From Mucilaginibacter aquaedulcis (GTDB lineage: Bacteria; Bacteroidota; Bacteroidia; Sphingobacteriales; Sphingobacteriaceae), in NCBI RefSeq assembly GCF_030409325.1, contig NZ_JAUFPR010000004.1:977548-1041547 (forward strand): a stretch of DNA of 64,000 bases, given 5' to 3'. Shown piece after piece: positions 18,365-26,793 of this stretch; positions within the stretch are counted from its first letter, which is position 1; each line of letters begins with the position of its first letter. A program made the translations under genes and the position numbers. The notes under the pieces are model-generated. The model saw nothing but the letters and a program-made list of their open reading frames with translations, was not told the DNA's origin and made no database searches.

Positions 18365-18407
18365 GTGCTTTCAACAACAGAACAGCCGGATGGTTTGCTG
18401 AAAACCT

Positions 18408-18953
18408 TTAATGTTCATGCTTTGTCCACACCAGTTTGGAGAAATCGTAACCTAAGCCCTGCGCCTGCTTAAGGTAAGCGCTCTGAATGGCCGGCGTGAT
18501 ACTTTTTTCTCGGGACAACAACCATAAATAGTTCAGTTTATTGCCGGCCACCAGGGCGTAACGGTAATCCGGATCTACTGCGATCACATTATAACCGGCA
18601 TAGAACGGTCCAAAGAAGGATACCTTCAGGCGGCCTGTTCCGGCATCTTCGGCCGGCTTCGCTTTACCGATGCTTTCTTTCCATTTTTGCTGGACATAGT
18701 TATAGCCTTTATTATCCACCCGGATCGTACCGTCTGCGTTCAGCGAATAGGTCGCGCTCACGTCGGACAGGTTCTTTTCGAATTTAAAATCCATACGCGC
18801 TATCTCGTACCAGGTACCCAGGTAGCGGTGCTGATCGAAGGGCCTTACGGCTTTAGCGCCTTTTGGAATAGTGACACAGGAATTTAATAATACGGCAACG
18901 GTCGCAGCAGCGAGGCCGGTAGCGAGGCCGATCTCCCAGGTTTTTATTTTCAT
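18408..18953 (-). CDS. blc: Lipocalin family lipoprotein (Blc-like)
   Basis: A 181-aa lipocalin. The N-terminus is a lipoprotein signal (hydrophobic AATVAVLLNSC; lipobox Cys at residue 26). The lipocalin signature is YLGTWYEIARMDF, followed by the strand pattern of the Blc/apolipoprotein D group and the C-terminal LLSREKSI and GYDFSKLVWT. Outer-membrane lipocalins of this type bind lysophospholipids and appear under envelope stress. Confidence 0.92.
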   Translation of the reverse strand: MKIKTWEIGLATGLAAATVAVLLNSCVTIPKGAKAVRPFDQHRYLGTWYEIARMDFKFEKNLSDVSATYSLNADGTIRVDNKGYNYVQQKWKESIGKAKPAEDAGTGRLKVSFFGPFYAGYNVIAVDPDYRYALVAGNKLNYLWLLSREKSITPAIQSAYLKQAQGLGYDFSKLVWTKHEH

Positions 18954-19056
18954 ACAGGATTAACGCCTGAAACGCCGGTATGTTTAGTTACCCATACCGA
19001 ACTATTTAGCCTCGGCTTTGTTGACAACCTATCAAAGCATATTAAAACACCAGATA

Positions 19057-19242
19057 ATGAATAATTTTTTTCGTGGAATCATTGCCGCCTGGGGCGCCAA
19101 AAAACTGGGCAGCGGCTGTCTGTCCACTGTAGTGATCTTTGTGGTGATCTATATGCTGCTGGGTAAATGCAATAACGATCCCCGCGCCGAAACTATCAAA
19201 CCCAAGCCGGTGGCTGTATGCGGCAAGATGCCCGGGAAGTGA
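19057..19242 (+). CDS. Small single-pass membrane protein
   Basis: A 61-aa protein with one transmembrane helix (LSTVVIFVVIYMLLG) after a short glycine-rich N-terminus, and a charged tail ending CGKMPGK. The ATG at 19057 is preferred over an upstream in-frame start at 19018. No function is recognised. Confidence 0.55.
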   Translation: MNNFFRGIIAAWGAKKLGSGCLSTVVIFVVIYMLLGKCNNDPRAETIKPKPVAVCGKMPGK

Positions 19243-19292
19243 TACGGCACAGTCTTTGTAAAGCTTTGATGAACAGGCTAAAACATGACTGC

Positions 19293-19532
19293 ATGATGAC
19301 CTCGGATGAATTCAGAACCCTTAGCTATACCGAAAAAACAGAAGCTGTTTTAACCGGGACATTCCTGGCGACGCGGTCGAATGAGCACTGTTATATCAAA
19401 CTGTATAATGTTGAAAATTTCTACGTGGAGGTATTCTTCGATAACCGCAGCCAGCTGATCATCCATTTCCGCGCATTTGAGCATACGCTTTTTGTGCTGC
19501 CTTACCTGGAAGATCTAAAGATCGCGGTTTAA
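19293..19532 (+). CDS. Hypothetical protein
   Basis: A 79-aa protein beginning MMTSDEFRTLSYTEKTEAVL. A longer frame back to 19218 would overlap the previous gene, and an ATG at 19269 is also possible. The pattern of a short helix followed by strands (GTFLATRSNEHCYIKLYNV, YVEVFFD) is conserved-looking, but I know no function for it. Its stop overlaps the corrected hxlR stop by four bases, convergent. Confidence 0.6.
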   Translation: MMTSDEFRTLSYTEKTEAVLTGTFLATRSNEHCYIKLYNVENFYVEVFFDNRSQLIIHFRAFEHTLFVLPYLEDLKIAV

Positions 19533-19904
19533 GCGGAGTGTTCCCCCCTGATCTTTTCCCGGTGCTGCTTACCCATTTGATCATTTCCAGGATAATTTCA
19601 CCAAAACTCTGGCAATAATCGGTCACGGTATACTCGACCGACACCGGCGTATCTGCAGTCACGGTGCGCTTCAGCAATTGATTCGCTTCCATTTCTTTGA
19701 GCTCGCGTGAAAGCATGCGGGTCGTAATGCCGGGGATACTCCTTTCAATATCGCGGAACCGCTTATTCCCGTTACATAATGAATTGATGATGGGAGCTTC
19801 CACTTCCCGCCAATAACATAGATCGTGTCCTGCAGAGCCTGAACCTCTTCCCGTTGGTTGCGCGGGTCCGATAAGATCGCCGCCGCCTTTTCCTGTTTCG
19901 TCAT
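19529..19904 (-). pseudogene. HxlR-family regulator with two single-base frameshifts
   Basis: The HxlR winged-helix repressor is readable in three frame pieces. Piece one is MTKQEKAAAILSDPRNQREE to GGKWKLP. Piece two, after one missing base at the CCC/GGG run 19792-19794, runs IINSLCNGNKRFRDIERSIP to EMIKW. Piece three, after one missing base at the run 19572-19574, reads GKQHREKIRGEHSA and stops at 19529. With both bases restored it is a normal 125-aa HxlR protein ending in a four-base convergent overlap with its neighbour. Both defects are shortened homopolymers, so sequencing error is more likely than true decay. It is divergent from an SDR gene, its probable target. Confidence 0.75.
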
Positions 19905-19964
19905 ATTGGTATACTCGGTGATACTGGTAACAAATTTATACCAATTCCACGATAGATTTGCGGC

Positions 19965-20708
19965 ATGGAAACACTAAAAAACAAAATAGCTCTGGTTACC
20001 GGGGGTAACAGCGGCATCGGCTATGCGACTGCCATGGAATTAAAAGCACAGGGTGCTACCGTCATCATCACAGGACGCCGCCAGGAAGCGGTAGACAAGG
20101 CAGCTGTGGAATTAGGCGTCACTGGCCTGATAGCTGATCAGTCCAGCGTCGCACAAATAGCAGCACTCGCACACCAGGTCAGCGCGAAATTCGAGAAGAT
20201 CGATATCCTGTTCATCAATGCCGGCATCGTCGGCACAGCCGCCATCGCCGAAACCACAGAGGAACTTTTTGACGGCGTTTTCGATATTAATTTTAAGGGC
20301 GCATATTTTACCCTCAGCAAATTCATTCCCCTGCTCAACGATGGCGCTTCGGTCGTATTACTATCCTCCAACACCGCCAGTATGAACGGGGTCAATTCTT
20401 CGGTTTACTCTTCCGGGAAAGCGGCGCTGAACGCCGTGATGAGGATCGCGGCACTGGAACTGGCACCACGCCGTATCCGGGTCAATGCCGTCAGCCCGGG
20501 GCCGACGAAAACCGAGATCCTGAACAAACTGGGCCTGGACGAGACCGCCCGCAAAGGGCTGGATGACTGGATGATCGAAAGGATCCCGCTGAAAAAGATC
20601 GGTACCGCAGATGACGTCGGCCGGATGGTGGCCTATTTTTGCGGCGATGCGGCCAGCTTCATTACCGGAGCCGAAGTAGTCATGGATGGTGGGATGTCGC
20701 TGGCTTAA
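19965..20708 (+). CDS. SDR family oxidoreductase
   Basis: A 247-aa classical short-chain dehydrogenase. Cofactor motif TGGNSGIGYATA, NAG motif FINAGIVG, catalytic Ser in VVLLSSNTAS, and YSSGK as the Tyr-x-x-x-Lys pair. The C-terminal ITGAEVVMDGGMS is typical. GRRQ after strand 2 favours NADPH. It is divergent from the HxlR regulator with about 60 bases between; HxlR proteins commonly repress an adjacent oxidoreductase, so this pair is probably a substrate- or redox-responsive unit. Confidence 0.92.
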   Translation: METLKNKIALVTGGNSGIGYATAMELKAQGATVIITGRRQEAVDKAAVELGVTGLIADQSSVAQIAALAHQVSAKFEKIDILFINAGIVGTAAIAETTEELFDGVFDINFKGAYFTLSKFIPLLNDGASVVLLSSNTASMNGVNSSVYSSGKAALNAVMRIAALELAPRRIRVNAVSPGPTKTEILNKLGLDETARKGLDDWMIERIPLKKIGTADDVGRMVAYFCGDAASFITGAEVVMDGGMSLA

Positions 20709-20756
20709 CTAAACAAAGTCTGGGGCAATGCGTTCTTCCTTAAAAAGGAGGAAACC

Positions 20757-20960
20757 ATGCCCTGGCCAAAAGGAGAATACCCGCCATCGTATAAGAACCA
20801 ACCCAAATACCTGCGCGACAAAGCGGTCGAGATCGCTAACGAGGTATTAAAGACGACGCATAATGAAGGCGAAGCGATCGCCACCGGCCTCAAGCAGGCC
20901 CGTATCCATTTTGAACACCACCCGGAAGAAGTGCCGGCCGGACGAAAGAAAAAACCATGA
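20757..20960 (+). CDS. YdaT-like small protein
   Basis: A 67-aa basic protein: MPWPKGEYPPSYKNQPKYL, then KAVEIANEVL and EGEAIATGLKQAR. This resembles the N-terminal region of Bacillus YdaT-type proteins, a stress-associated family without known biochemical role. A purine-rich ribosome-binding site (AAAAAGGAGGAAACC) just upstream is unusually strong for this genome. Overlaps the DUF1810 gene by four bases. Confidence 0.7.
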   Translation: MPWPKGEYPPSYKNQPKYLRDKAVEIANEVLKTTHNEGEAIATGLKQARIHFEHHPEEVPAGRKKKP

Positions 20961-21370
20961 GCGAGTTGAAACGTTTTTTGGAAGCCCAGCAGCGGGATTA
21001 TGCAACAGCCCTGAGCGAGATCAAAGCCGGCCGCAAACGCAGCCACTGGATGTGGTACATCTTTCCGCAGATCGATGGGTTGGGTTATAGCGATATGGCG
21101 AAACGCTACGCGATCAAAGATTTGGCTGAAGCAACGGATTACTTAGCGCATCCAGTACTTGGAAAACGTTTAAAGGAAATTGCTGCGGCGCTACTGCAAC
21201 TACCTGGCAACAATGCTACTCAGGTCATGGGCAGTCCCGACGACCTGAAGCTCCGTTCATCGATGACACTGTTCACACTTGTGGAGGGTAATGATTCGGT
21301 ATTCGACAAGGTGCTCAAAAAACTCTTTGACGGCCATAAAGATCCGGCTACGCTGCAATTGGTACGGTAA
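20957..21370 (+). CDS. DUF1810 family protein
   Basis: A 137-aa protein of the DUF1810 (calpastatin-like) family: RFLEAQQRDYATALSEIKAG, SHWMWYIFPQIDGLGYS and the C-terminal FDKVLKKLFDGHKDPATL are the characteristic blocks. The biochemical function is unknown. ATGA overlap with the preceding YdaT-like gene indicates a two-gene operon. Confidence 0.9.
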   Translation: MSELKRFLEAQQRDYATALSEIKAGRKRSHWMWYIFPQIDGLGYSDMAKRYAIKDLAEATDYLAHPVLGKRLKEIAAALLQLPGNNATQVMGSPDDLKLRSSMTLFTLVEGNDSVFDKVLKKLFDGHKDPATLQLVR

Positions 21371-21372
21371 GC

Positions 21373-21973
21373 TTAATATTCCTTCTCCACCGTGATCTTG
21401 AGTGTTTCCGGCAAACAAGGATGGCTCTGTCAATAAGCCGTGCGCTGCTGCCCGGTCAGGTTGCCATTCAGCCAGGTCTTCACATCGCCGCGCTCCAGGA
21501 TCGCCGGCATCCGGTCATGGATCTCGGCCATCGCCCGGTTCGGCGGCATGGTGATCATCAAACAGGTTGGCAATAACACGTTCGTATCTATATCCATCCA
21601 GATATCCCAAAGCCCGGTAATATAGAACGGCTTCCCATCGGCGCGCTCGATGCGGTAAGATTTCTTTTGCTCCTTGTTGTATTCAAAAAAAGCCTGGATA
21701 CGGATGACGCAATGCTTCCTGCTCAACTGCTGACGCCAAACGGTATGCAAATTTTCAATTTTCGCATGTTTGTGTCTTGCATGGATCTTCTCATCATCGG
21801 CTGTTTAACAGTCCCTAACGGTACTGCTGCACCTTATCCGGCAGCGCATCCGTCACCACCGTCAGCATACTGCCCGGGTTGCCGGTGCTGTTCGGCTTGG
21901 GCTTGAACTGCCGGCCATCCCGGCCCGTGATCACGATATCTTTCTGTTCGCCTACTAAAACGCTTCCGCACAT
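21373..21973 (-). pseudogene. Decayed SRAP (SOS response-associated peptidase) gene
   Basis: The frame starts MCGSVLVGEQKDIVITG with the Cys2 that in SRAP/HMCES/YedK proteins crosslinks to abasic sites. It stops at an in-frame TAG (21817-21815) after QQYR. A second frame carries on with DDEKIHARHKHAKIENLHTV and then HCVIRIQAFFEYNKEQKKSY, followed by TGLWDIWMD and MPAILERGDVKTWL, which are diagnostic of the family. An in-frame TGA near 21431 precedes a last piece (PCLPETLKITVEKEY). Nonsense and frame changes together mean true decay is likely. The intact enzyme would shield abasic sites in single-stranded DNA. Confidence 0.75.
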
Positions 21974-22066
21974 AATAAATCCTAAACGAACAAAATTACT
22001 AAATATTTTAGTAATTAATTGAATTTATTAACTCAAACGATTTTGGAGTTCATTCCTTATTGCTTT

Positions 22067-23044
22067 ATGAAACGTTTGCTTTGCCTTTTACTCCTGATCT
22101 CCTCGACGGCCCTGGCCCAGCAGAATATCATGTTAAGTACTTACGAGTATCCTTATCTCGTTAGTTACCTGGAGCTGAATAGTCAGCACCAGCAACTAAA
22201 GATGGCCTATATGGATGTTAAGCCGCAACGTCCGAATGGTCAGGTGGTCGTACTTCTCCACGGCAAAAACTTTGGTGGTGCTTACTGGAAAACGACGATA
22301 GCGGCGCTGAGCGAAGAAGGCTACCGGGTGATCGCACCCGACCAGATCGGCTTTGGCAAATCATCCAAGCCGGTAGGTTACCAGTTCACCTTTCAGCAAC
22401 TGGCTATTAATACCAAAGCGCTGCTGGATAAATTGGGTATCAAGAAAATCTTCTTACTCGGTCATTCGATGGGTGGCATGCTCTCCATGCGTTTCACCTT
22501 AATGTATCCGGAGATAGTTGCTAAACTCATACTGGAAGATCCGCTCGGATTGGAAGATTGGAAACGCATGGCGCCTTACGCATCGATTGATTCCAATTAC
22601 CAAAAAGAATTGAAAACCGATTTCGCCTCAGCCAAAAAATACCAGCAGGAAAACTATTACCACGGCAGCTGGAAACCTGAATATGATGAATGGGTCAAAC
22701 TGCAAACAGCCGCTGTCGGCGACCCGCAATACCCCGTAGTGGCGATGAATAATGCGCTTACGTCCGACATGATCTTTACCCAGCCGGTGATTTATGAACT
22801 GAACCTGATCAAAGCGCCGACACTGCTGATCATTGGCAGCCTGGACAAAACCGCGATCAATAGGGACCTGGTCAAAGACCCGGCGGTGAAAGCACAAATG
22901 GGCAATTATCCCAAAATCGCTAAAGCAGCACAACAGCAGATCCCCGGTTCACAACTGGTCCTCATCGACGGCGTGGGACACCTGCCGCACATCGAAGCCT
23001 TTGACCGCTTTATCGGGCCTTTGGAACCTTTCCTGAAGAACTAA
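22067..23044 (+). CDS. Secreted alpha/beta hydrolase
   Basis: A 325-aa protein starting MKRLLCLLLLISSTALAQQ, a clear signal peptide; the frame also extends 16 codons upstream, which I reject because the signal would then be internal. It has an oxyanion segment LLHGKNFGG, nucleophile elbow GHSMGG, acid in LIIGSLDKT and His in DGVGHLPHIE, so the catalytic triad is complete. Ester hydrolase or dehalogenase-like activity in the periplasm is plausible; no substrate can be named. Convergent with an SDR gene, overlapping by four bases. Confidence 0.88.
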   Translation: MKRLLCLLLLISSTALAQQNIMLSTYEYPYLVSYLELNSQHQQLKMAYMDVKPQRPNGQVVVLLHGKNFGGAYWKTTIAALSEEGYRVIAPDQIGFGKSSKPVGYQFTFQQLAINTKALLDKLGIKKIFLLGHSMGGMLSMRFTLMYPEIVAKLILEDPLGLEDWKRMAPYASIDSNYQKELKTDFASAKKYQQENYYHGSWKPEYDEWVKLQTAAVGDPQYPVVAMNNALTSDMIFTQPVIYELNLIKAPTLLIIGSLDKTAINRDLVKDPAVKAQMGNYPKIAKAAQQQIPGSQLVLIDGVGHLPHIEAFDRFIGPLEPFLKN

Positions 23045-23751
23045 AACGCAACGCCGGTCAATCGCGCACATTCGGCCAGTAAGTGATCCTGCGCTGTAAC
23101 ATCGTACGCGGCATGATTGTACCGCGCCTGTTGCTGATGGTGAAAATACTGCCCGCTTACCTGCGTTGCCTGATCGTCGCTGGTAGCGAGCCAAACCTGC
23201 GTTTCATAACCTTTTTGCAGATTATCGGGGGCGCCTTTGCCGCCCATCTTCGTCGGCACCCAACCCGGATCGACCGCATTGGCATAAACCTCCGGCCATT
23301 TTCTGGCCAGTGCCTTCGCCAGCATCAGCATATGAAGCTTCGTATCCGAATAAGACGGCCGCTCCGTCCAATCCGGCTGGCCGGATAAATGCATACCCGA
23401 ACTCAAATAGATCAATCTTTGGGGTCGGTGCATCAGCGCTGTAAGGCTATAGGGAGCTAATGTATTGACATGTAACAATTGCTGCGCACTTGCTTGATAC
23501 ACACCGGCATTGTGGATCACCGCGTCGAAAGTACCTAAAGCGTTGGCTTTTGCTGCCAGCGCTTTAACTTCCTCGATATCCGACAGATCGGCGATCAGCA
23601 CCTCCTTGGCACCGGGGGCTTGTTGCAAAGCTTCTTGTCCGCGTATTTCACTGCGCGCATGAAGGACGACTTCGTGCCCTTGTTTTACTAATGCTTTTGC
23701 CGCCAGCAGGCCTAAGCCATCAGCTGAACCGGTAATAAATATCTTTGCCAT
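23041..23751 (-). CDS. SDR family oxidoreductase
   Basis: A 236-aa short-chain dehydrogenase starting MAKIFITGSADGLGLLAAKAL. It has HNAGVY, LIYLSSGMH, and YSDTK as the catalytic Tyr-x-x-x-Lys, then VDPGWVPTKMGG. It is somewhat short between the cofactor motif and the active site. The start at 23751 is chosen over 23775 because the nucleotide-binding strand begins at MAKIF. Convergent with the secreted hydrolase. Confidence 0.88.
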   Translation of the reverse strand: MAKIFITGSADGLGLLAAKALVKQGHEVVLHARSEIRGQEALQQAPGAKEVLIADLSDIEEVKALAAKANALGTFDAVIHNAGVYQASAQQLLHVNTLAPYSLTALMHRPQRLIYLSSGMHLSGQPDWTERPSYSDTKLHMLMLAKALARKWPEVYANAVDPGWVPTKMGGKGAPDNLQKGYETQVWLATSDDQATQVSGQYFHHQQQARYNHAAYDVTAQDHLLAECARLTGVAF

Positions 23752-23785
23752 GATTTGATAACAGCGTTCATTCATCTTTGTTGCA

Positions 23786-24163
23786 ATGAAAAAACCGATG
23801 CCGTTTGATTTTTTGCTGGACTACCTGCCAGTAAATGTAGTGGTCAAACCCGCTATCGGCATGCACTATATTTATTTTGAAGGCAAGATCGTTTTGATCT
23901 TCCGCAAGGTCGCTAAAAATCCCCAGCTTAATGGCATTTGGATCGCCGCCCGGCGTGAAGATCACGCCAGTCTGAAATCGGCCATTCCTGCTTTCACTGA
24001 TTTCGATTTTGGCGCGGAGGTTTTTGAACCCAATTGGCTGCAATTGAAAGACGGCCATGAAGATTTTGAAGCAGCCGCTATCGCCCTTTGCGAACTGGTG
24101 ACCCGCCGCGACCCGCGGGTCGGCAAACCAACTGCCAAAGCCGTCCTGTTCACGAAAGGATAG
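23786..24163 (+). CDS. Hypothetical protein
   Basis: A 125-aa soluble protein starting MKKPMPFDFLLDYLP. The pattern of strands and acidic residues looks like real coding sequence, and its codon use matches the GC-rich part of the window. An opposite-strand frame over the same bases is judged a shadow. Function unknown. It is the last gene before the composition becomes AT-rich. Confidence 0.6.
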   Translation: MKKPMPFDFLLDYLPVNVVVKPAIGMHYIYFEGKIVLIFRKVAKNPQLNGIWIAARREDHASLKSAIPAFTDFDFGAEVFEPNWLQLKDGHEDFEAAAIALCELVTRRDPRVGKPTAKAVLFTKG

Positions 24164-24275
24164 CCGGGCAACCATTCATAAAAACATCTTTTATAGCGAT
24201 CATTGCGGTTGTTTCTTTATTTTAGCATTTATCAATCGCTTAATCCTTGAAATAGCTCGCCTCCAAAATAAGCCG

Positions 24276-25061
24276 TTGCACATTAAAGTTGCTTTTAGTT
24301 TAATGACAGCAGACCGGTTATTGAATGAAAACAAACCTGATAGTGCGAATATGATAATACAGCCTATTCATCTTGAGAACCCGGATCTAATAGAACCACT
24401 ATTATTATACAAAGCAAAAATAGCGGATGCTGCCAATCTTACTAAAATGGGTTACGATAGTATGGTTGTGCACTACAGTAAGAAGCCAAGTGGCAACTTG
24501 CAGAGAGCGATGGTTTTTTATGGAACCAAACTAGGCCTAACAAATGACGAAATAAGAAGGCAGGTTGATCGGCGACGTGATTCGACCAGCTATATCGCAA
24601 CAAACTTTAGCCTATATAATTACCGGACCCTAAAAAGCGTAAGCTTGTCCGACTATTTAGGCAAGGTAATTTTGCTGACGTACTGGTACCCCGGATGCGG
24701 GCCCTGTCGGGCGGAATTTCCTTTTTTTGAGAAAGCAATAAAAAAGTTCAGCGGAAAAGATGTAGTTTATTTAGGTATAAACACATCAGAGTCTCAAAGC
24801 GGGTTTGTCCTCCCTTTTCTTAAAACAACAGGACATAGTTTTATACCTTTACTGGATAGCCCAAATCGAAACAAGGGAACGTTACCATCTCCATATGAAC
24901 CTGCGAACTACCTAATTAATCAAAAAGGTAAAATTGTATTCAAGGACTTCCAAATCAGCGATCAAAATGAAGAAACCTTGGTATTAATGATAAGTGAATT
25001 ATTAAAAGAAGGTCTCCAATTTGAAAATATGACTTCACTGGATTCCGCTAAAATGAAATGA
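24276..25061 (+). CDS. TlpA-like thioredoxin-fold protein, possibly 5'-truncated
   Basis: A 261-aa protein with a C-terminal thioredoxin domain (about residues 115-250) bearing the redox motif CGPC in YWYPGCGPCRAEF and a cis-Pro-like PYEPANYLINQKGKI. Members reduce disulfides in the periplasm. The protein lacks a signal peptide, yet a hydrophobic signal-like stretch (KTSFIAIIAVVSLF) is encoded just upstream near 24180-24225 in another frame and ends in a stop. The gene may therefore have lost its 5' end. Base composition is AT-rich, marking the start of the accessory region. Confidence 0.75.
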   Translation: MHIKVAFSLMTADRLLNENKPDSANMIIQPIHLENPDLIEPLLLYKAKIADAANLTKMGYDSMVVHYSKKPSGNLQRAMVFYGTKLGLTNDEIRRQVDRRRDSTSYIATNFSLYNYRTLKSVSLSDYLGKVILLTYWYPGCGPCRAEFPFFEKAIKKFSGKDVVYLGINTSESQSGFVLPFLKTTGHSFIPLLDSPNRNKGTLPSPYEPANYLINQKGKIVFKDFQISDQNEETLVLMISELLKEGLQFENMTSLDSAKMK

Positions 25062-25228
25062 AGCCATTACATATTGGTCAAAATCGAATCGTCAAATTTT
25101 TTCATAGTACTCTAGACATATTCATCATCAATTTTAAAGTAAAGTTGAGCGTAAAAGATTTCCTGCGATTGCCAAATTAGAAATATTTGGTAAGTGGCGG
25201 AAATGAAAGTGATATCCTTGCTTTGGTA

Positions 25229-25254
25229 GTAAATAAAACGGTCGTTTTGTTTAC
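25229..25254. repeat. 26-bp palindrome with AAAACGGTCGTTTT core
   Basis: Almost perfect inverted repeat: GTAAATAAAACG, centre GT, CGTTTTGTTTAC, with one mismatched pair in each arm. TTTGG and CCAAA extend the symmetry outside it. The same AAACGGYCGTTT core recurs at 32807-32828 and 35528-35552, always between genes. Looks like an operator for a dimeric DNA-binding protein. Confidence 0.5.
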
Positions 25255-25312
25255 CAAACCTTTTTGAGTGTTCGCTAAAAATCACAGCACCAAAACCTCA
25301 ATGTTAATATTA

Positions 25313-25726
25313 TCGTATTTGGAAAAGATCAAAGCCCGTGATTGCGGGTTTGACGACATTTATTAAATCAACTCTCACTTCCGTAGACATGGCCCCTGAT
25401 AACAATATCAGGGGCTTTCTTTTAGGTAATTATCTTTAAAAGAACAAGTCTTTCCCAGGTCATCCCACCTACCCCATGCTCTTTTGGTTGCCTATCAGCT
25501 TCGCCTGATTTGGAAGTTGTTTATGGAGTCAAGCATGATCCTAACTCGATATCAGCACACGAATTGATTTTTAAGTAATAAGTTGTTTTATTAACAATTG
25601 AGAAGGGCACTAAAAATACACAAATTGATTTAGACACTAACGTACCGTAAATAGGCCTAAAAACATCTTTGTGATCAATTATTGATCGAAATTTAAGGAG
25701 TTAAAAAGACACAAATTGTTTCGAAC
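25313..25726 (+). repeat. Long direct repeat, copy A
   Basis: About 410 bp matching copy B at 39996-40402 in the same orientation, with scattered substitutions and small indels. It contains the hairpin GCCCCTGATA / TATCAGGGGC (25392-25415), the words AACAAGTCTTTCCC, CTAACTCGATATCAGCACAC and TGATCAATTATTGATCGAAA, and near its end two ACACAAATTG motifs. No open frame spans it. It could be a decayed intergenic element or one end of an ancient integration. Confidence 0.7.
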
Positions 25727-26036
25727 GACGCAAATATCTTAGGTTTGGGTTCGACGGCTTTTTGAAAAAGCTATTCGATCTGGAAACGTCGTACGCTTCA
25801 ATACTACATTTCTCCTATAAACCTAAAAGGCATCGCGCTCCTAAGAATAAAAATATCTCCTGAATGCCTAAACAAAATTTTCAACAAATTCTCTTTAGGG
25901 TGTTGATCATACTATCAATCACATTAGCTGTTATATACTTATTGGCAACAGGATATTACTACTTTATTAACATTAAAATATCAATGGGTTGAGAGGCTAT
26001 ATGATTTTCACTTTACCGATGACCAATTCATCATAT

Positions 26037-26255
26037 TTAGACCAATAATTCAGAAACTTCGATTTCCAGGTAATCAGCTATTACCATCAGGTTCAAGAGC
26101 GTCAATTTAGTTTTTCCTGTCTCTAATTTGCTATAAGCATTCTGAGAAATCTGTAATCTTCGAGCGACTTGTTCCTGAGACTTTCCTTTTGCTTTACGAC
26201 TTTTCCGTACGTTGGACGCAACATTTTTTACTTTACTGTCTATTTCCCCACCCAT
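26037..26255 (-). CDS. XRE-family HTH regulator
   Basis: A 72-aa single-domain Cro/C1-type DNA-binding protein: SNVRKSRKAKGKSQEQVARR, then LQISQNAYSKLETGKTKL and the final helix LMVIADYLEIEVSELL. It is the minimal form used as an antitoxin or phage-type repressor. No partner gene is adjacent; long gaps flank it on both sides. Confidence 0.85.
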   Translation of the reverse strand: MGGEIDSKVKNVASNVRKSRKAKGKSQEQVARRLQISQNAYSKLETGKTKLTLLNLMVIADYLEIEVSELLV

Positions 26256-26437
26256 AATGTTTGAATTAGCCTATACGGGTAGTGCTTCAAATGAGTAACA
26301 TATACGGGGATAGATATATATAAGGAGTAATATCTATTTTTGTTTTAACTGTCTGATTTACAGATTATTTAAATGTGTTTAGCGAGGCTATCTATAAGTC
26401 GCGATCCCAAGTCACCAATATACATTCTTCCTCTCAT

Positions 26438-26767
26438 TTAAATATTCAGGTTAGCCAAATCTCGCTCAATAGATCGCAACAACATCCTTCTGACCTTTAC
26501 AAAAGCGTTTCTTTTGATCGCAATCAACATGCCTTTGGATTTAATAACCGGCATTTTTTTTTCGATGAATTGAATGGTTCCAACGGACTGTAGATATCCA
26601 GGCAGGTTTACGGTACTAAGGTGTTCGATAACGCCGTCATATCTTGCCAATGAGCGCTCAAGTGTTGCAACGTCTGCTTGACAAACCTCTTTTAAACCGC
26701 TGATTTCATTCTTGATTTCTAGTAGCTCTTGATGATAATTTTTCACTTCTCCTCCAGTTTTGTCCAA
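26438..26767 (-). CDS. Hypothetical coiled-coil protein
   Basis: A 109-aa charged helical protein starting MDKTGGEVKNYHQELLEIK with a heptad-like first half and a basic C-terminus (KRNAFVKVRRMLLRSIERDL). No recognised domain. It follows the DUF892-like gene by about 25 bases on the same strand, so they may be co-transcribed. Confidence 0.55.
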   Translation of the reverse strand: MDKTGGEVKNYHQELLEIKNEISGLKEVCQADVATLERSLARYDGVIEHLSTVNLPGYLQSVGTIQFIEKKMPVIKSKGMLIAIKRNAFVKVRRMLLRSIERDLANLNI

Positions 26768-26793
26768 TGCTAAACTTCAAAATTAACAAGCTT

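Larger units (their letters stand above)
25062..26036 (+). other. 975-bp region without genes, repeat-rich
   Basis: No supportable coding sequence. It holds a 26-bp palindrome (25229-25254), then copy A of a long direct repeat (25313-25726) that contains a terminator-like hairpin (25392-25415) followed by a pyrimidine tract. The remainder is AT-rich with scattered stops in all frames. Confidence 0.6.

Noticed and set aside
23768..24175. 135-codon open frame on the minus strand opposite 23786-24163
   Set aside because: The plus-strand frame has a more protein-like composition and strand pattern; the two cover the same bases and only one is likely real.
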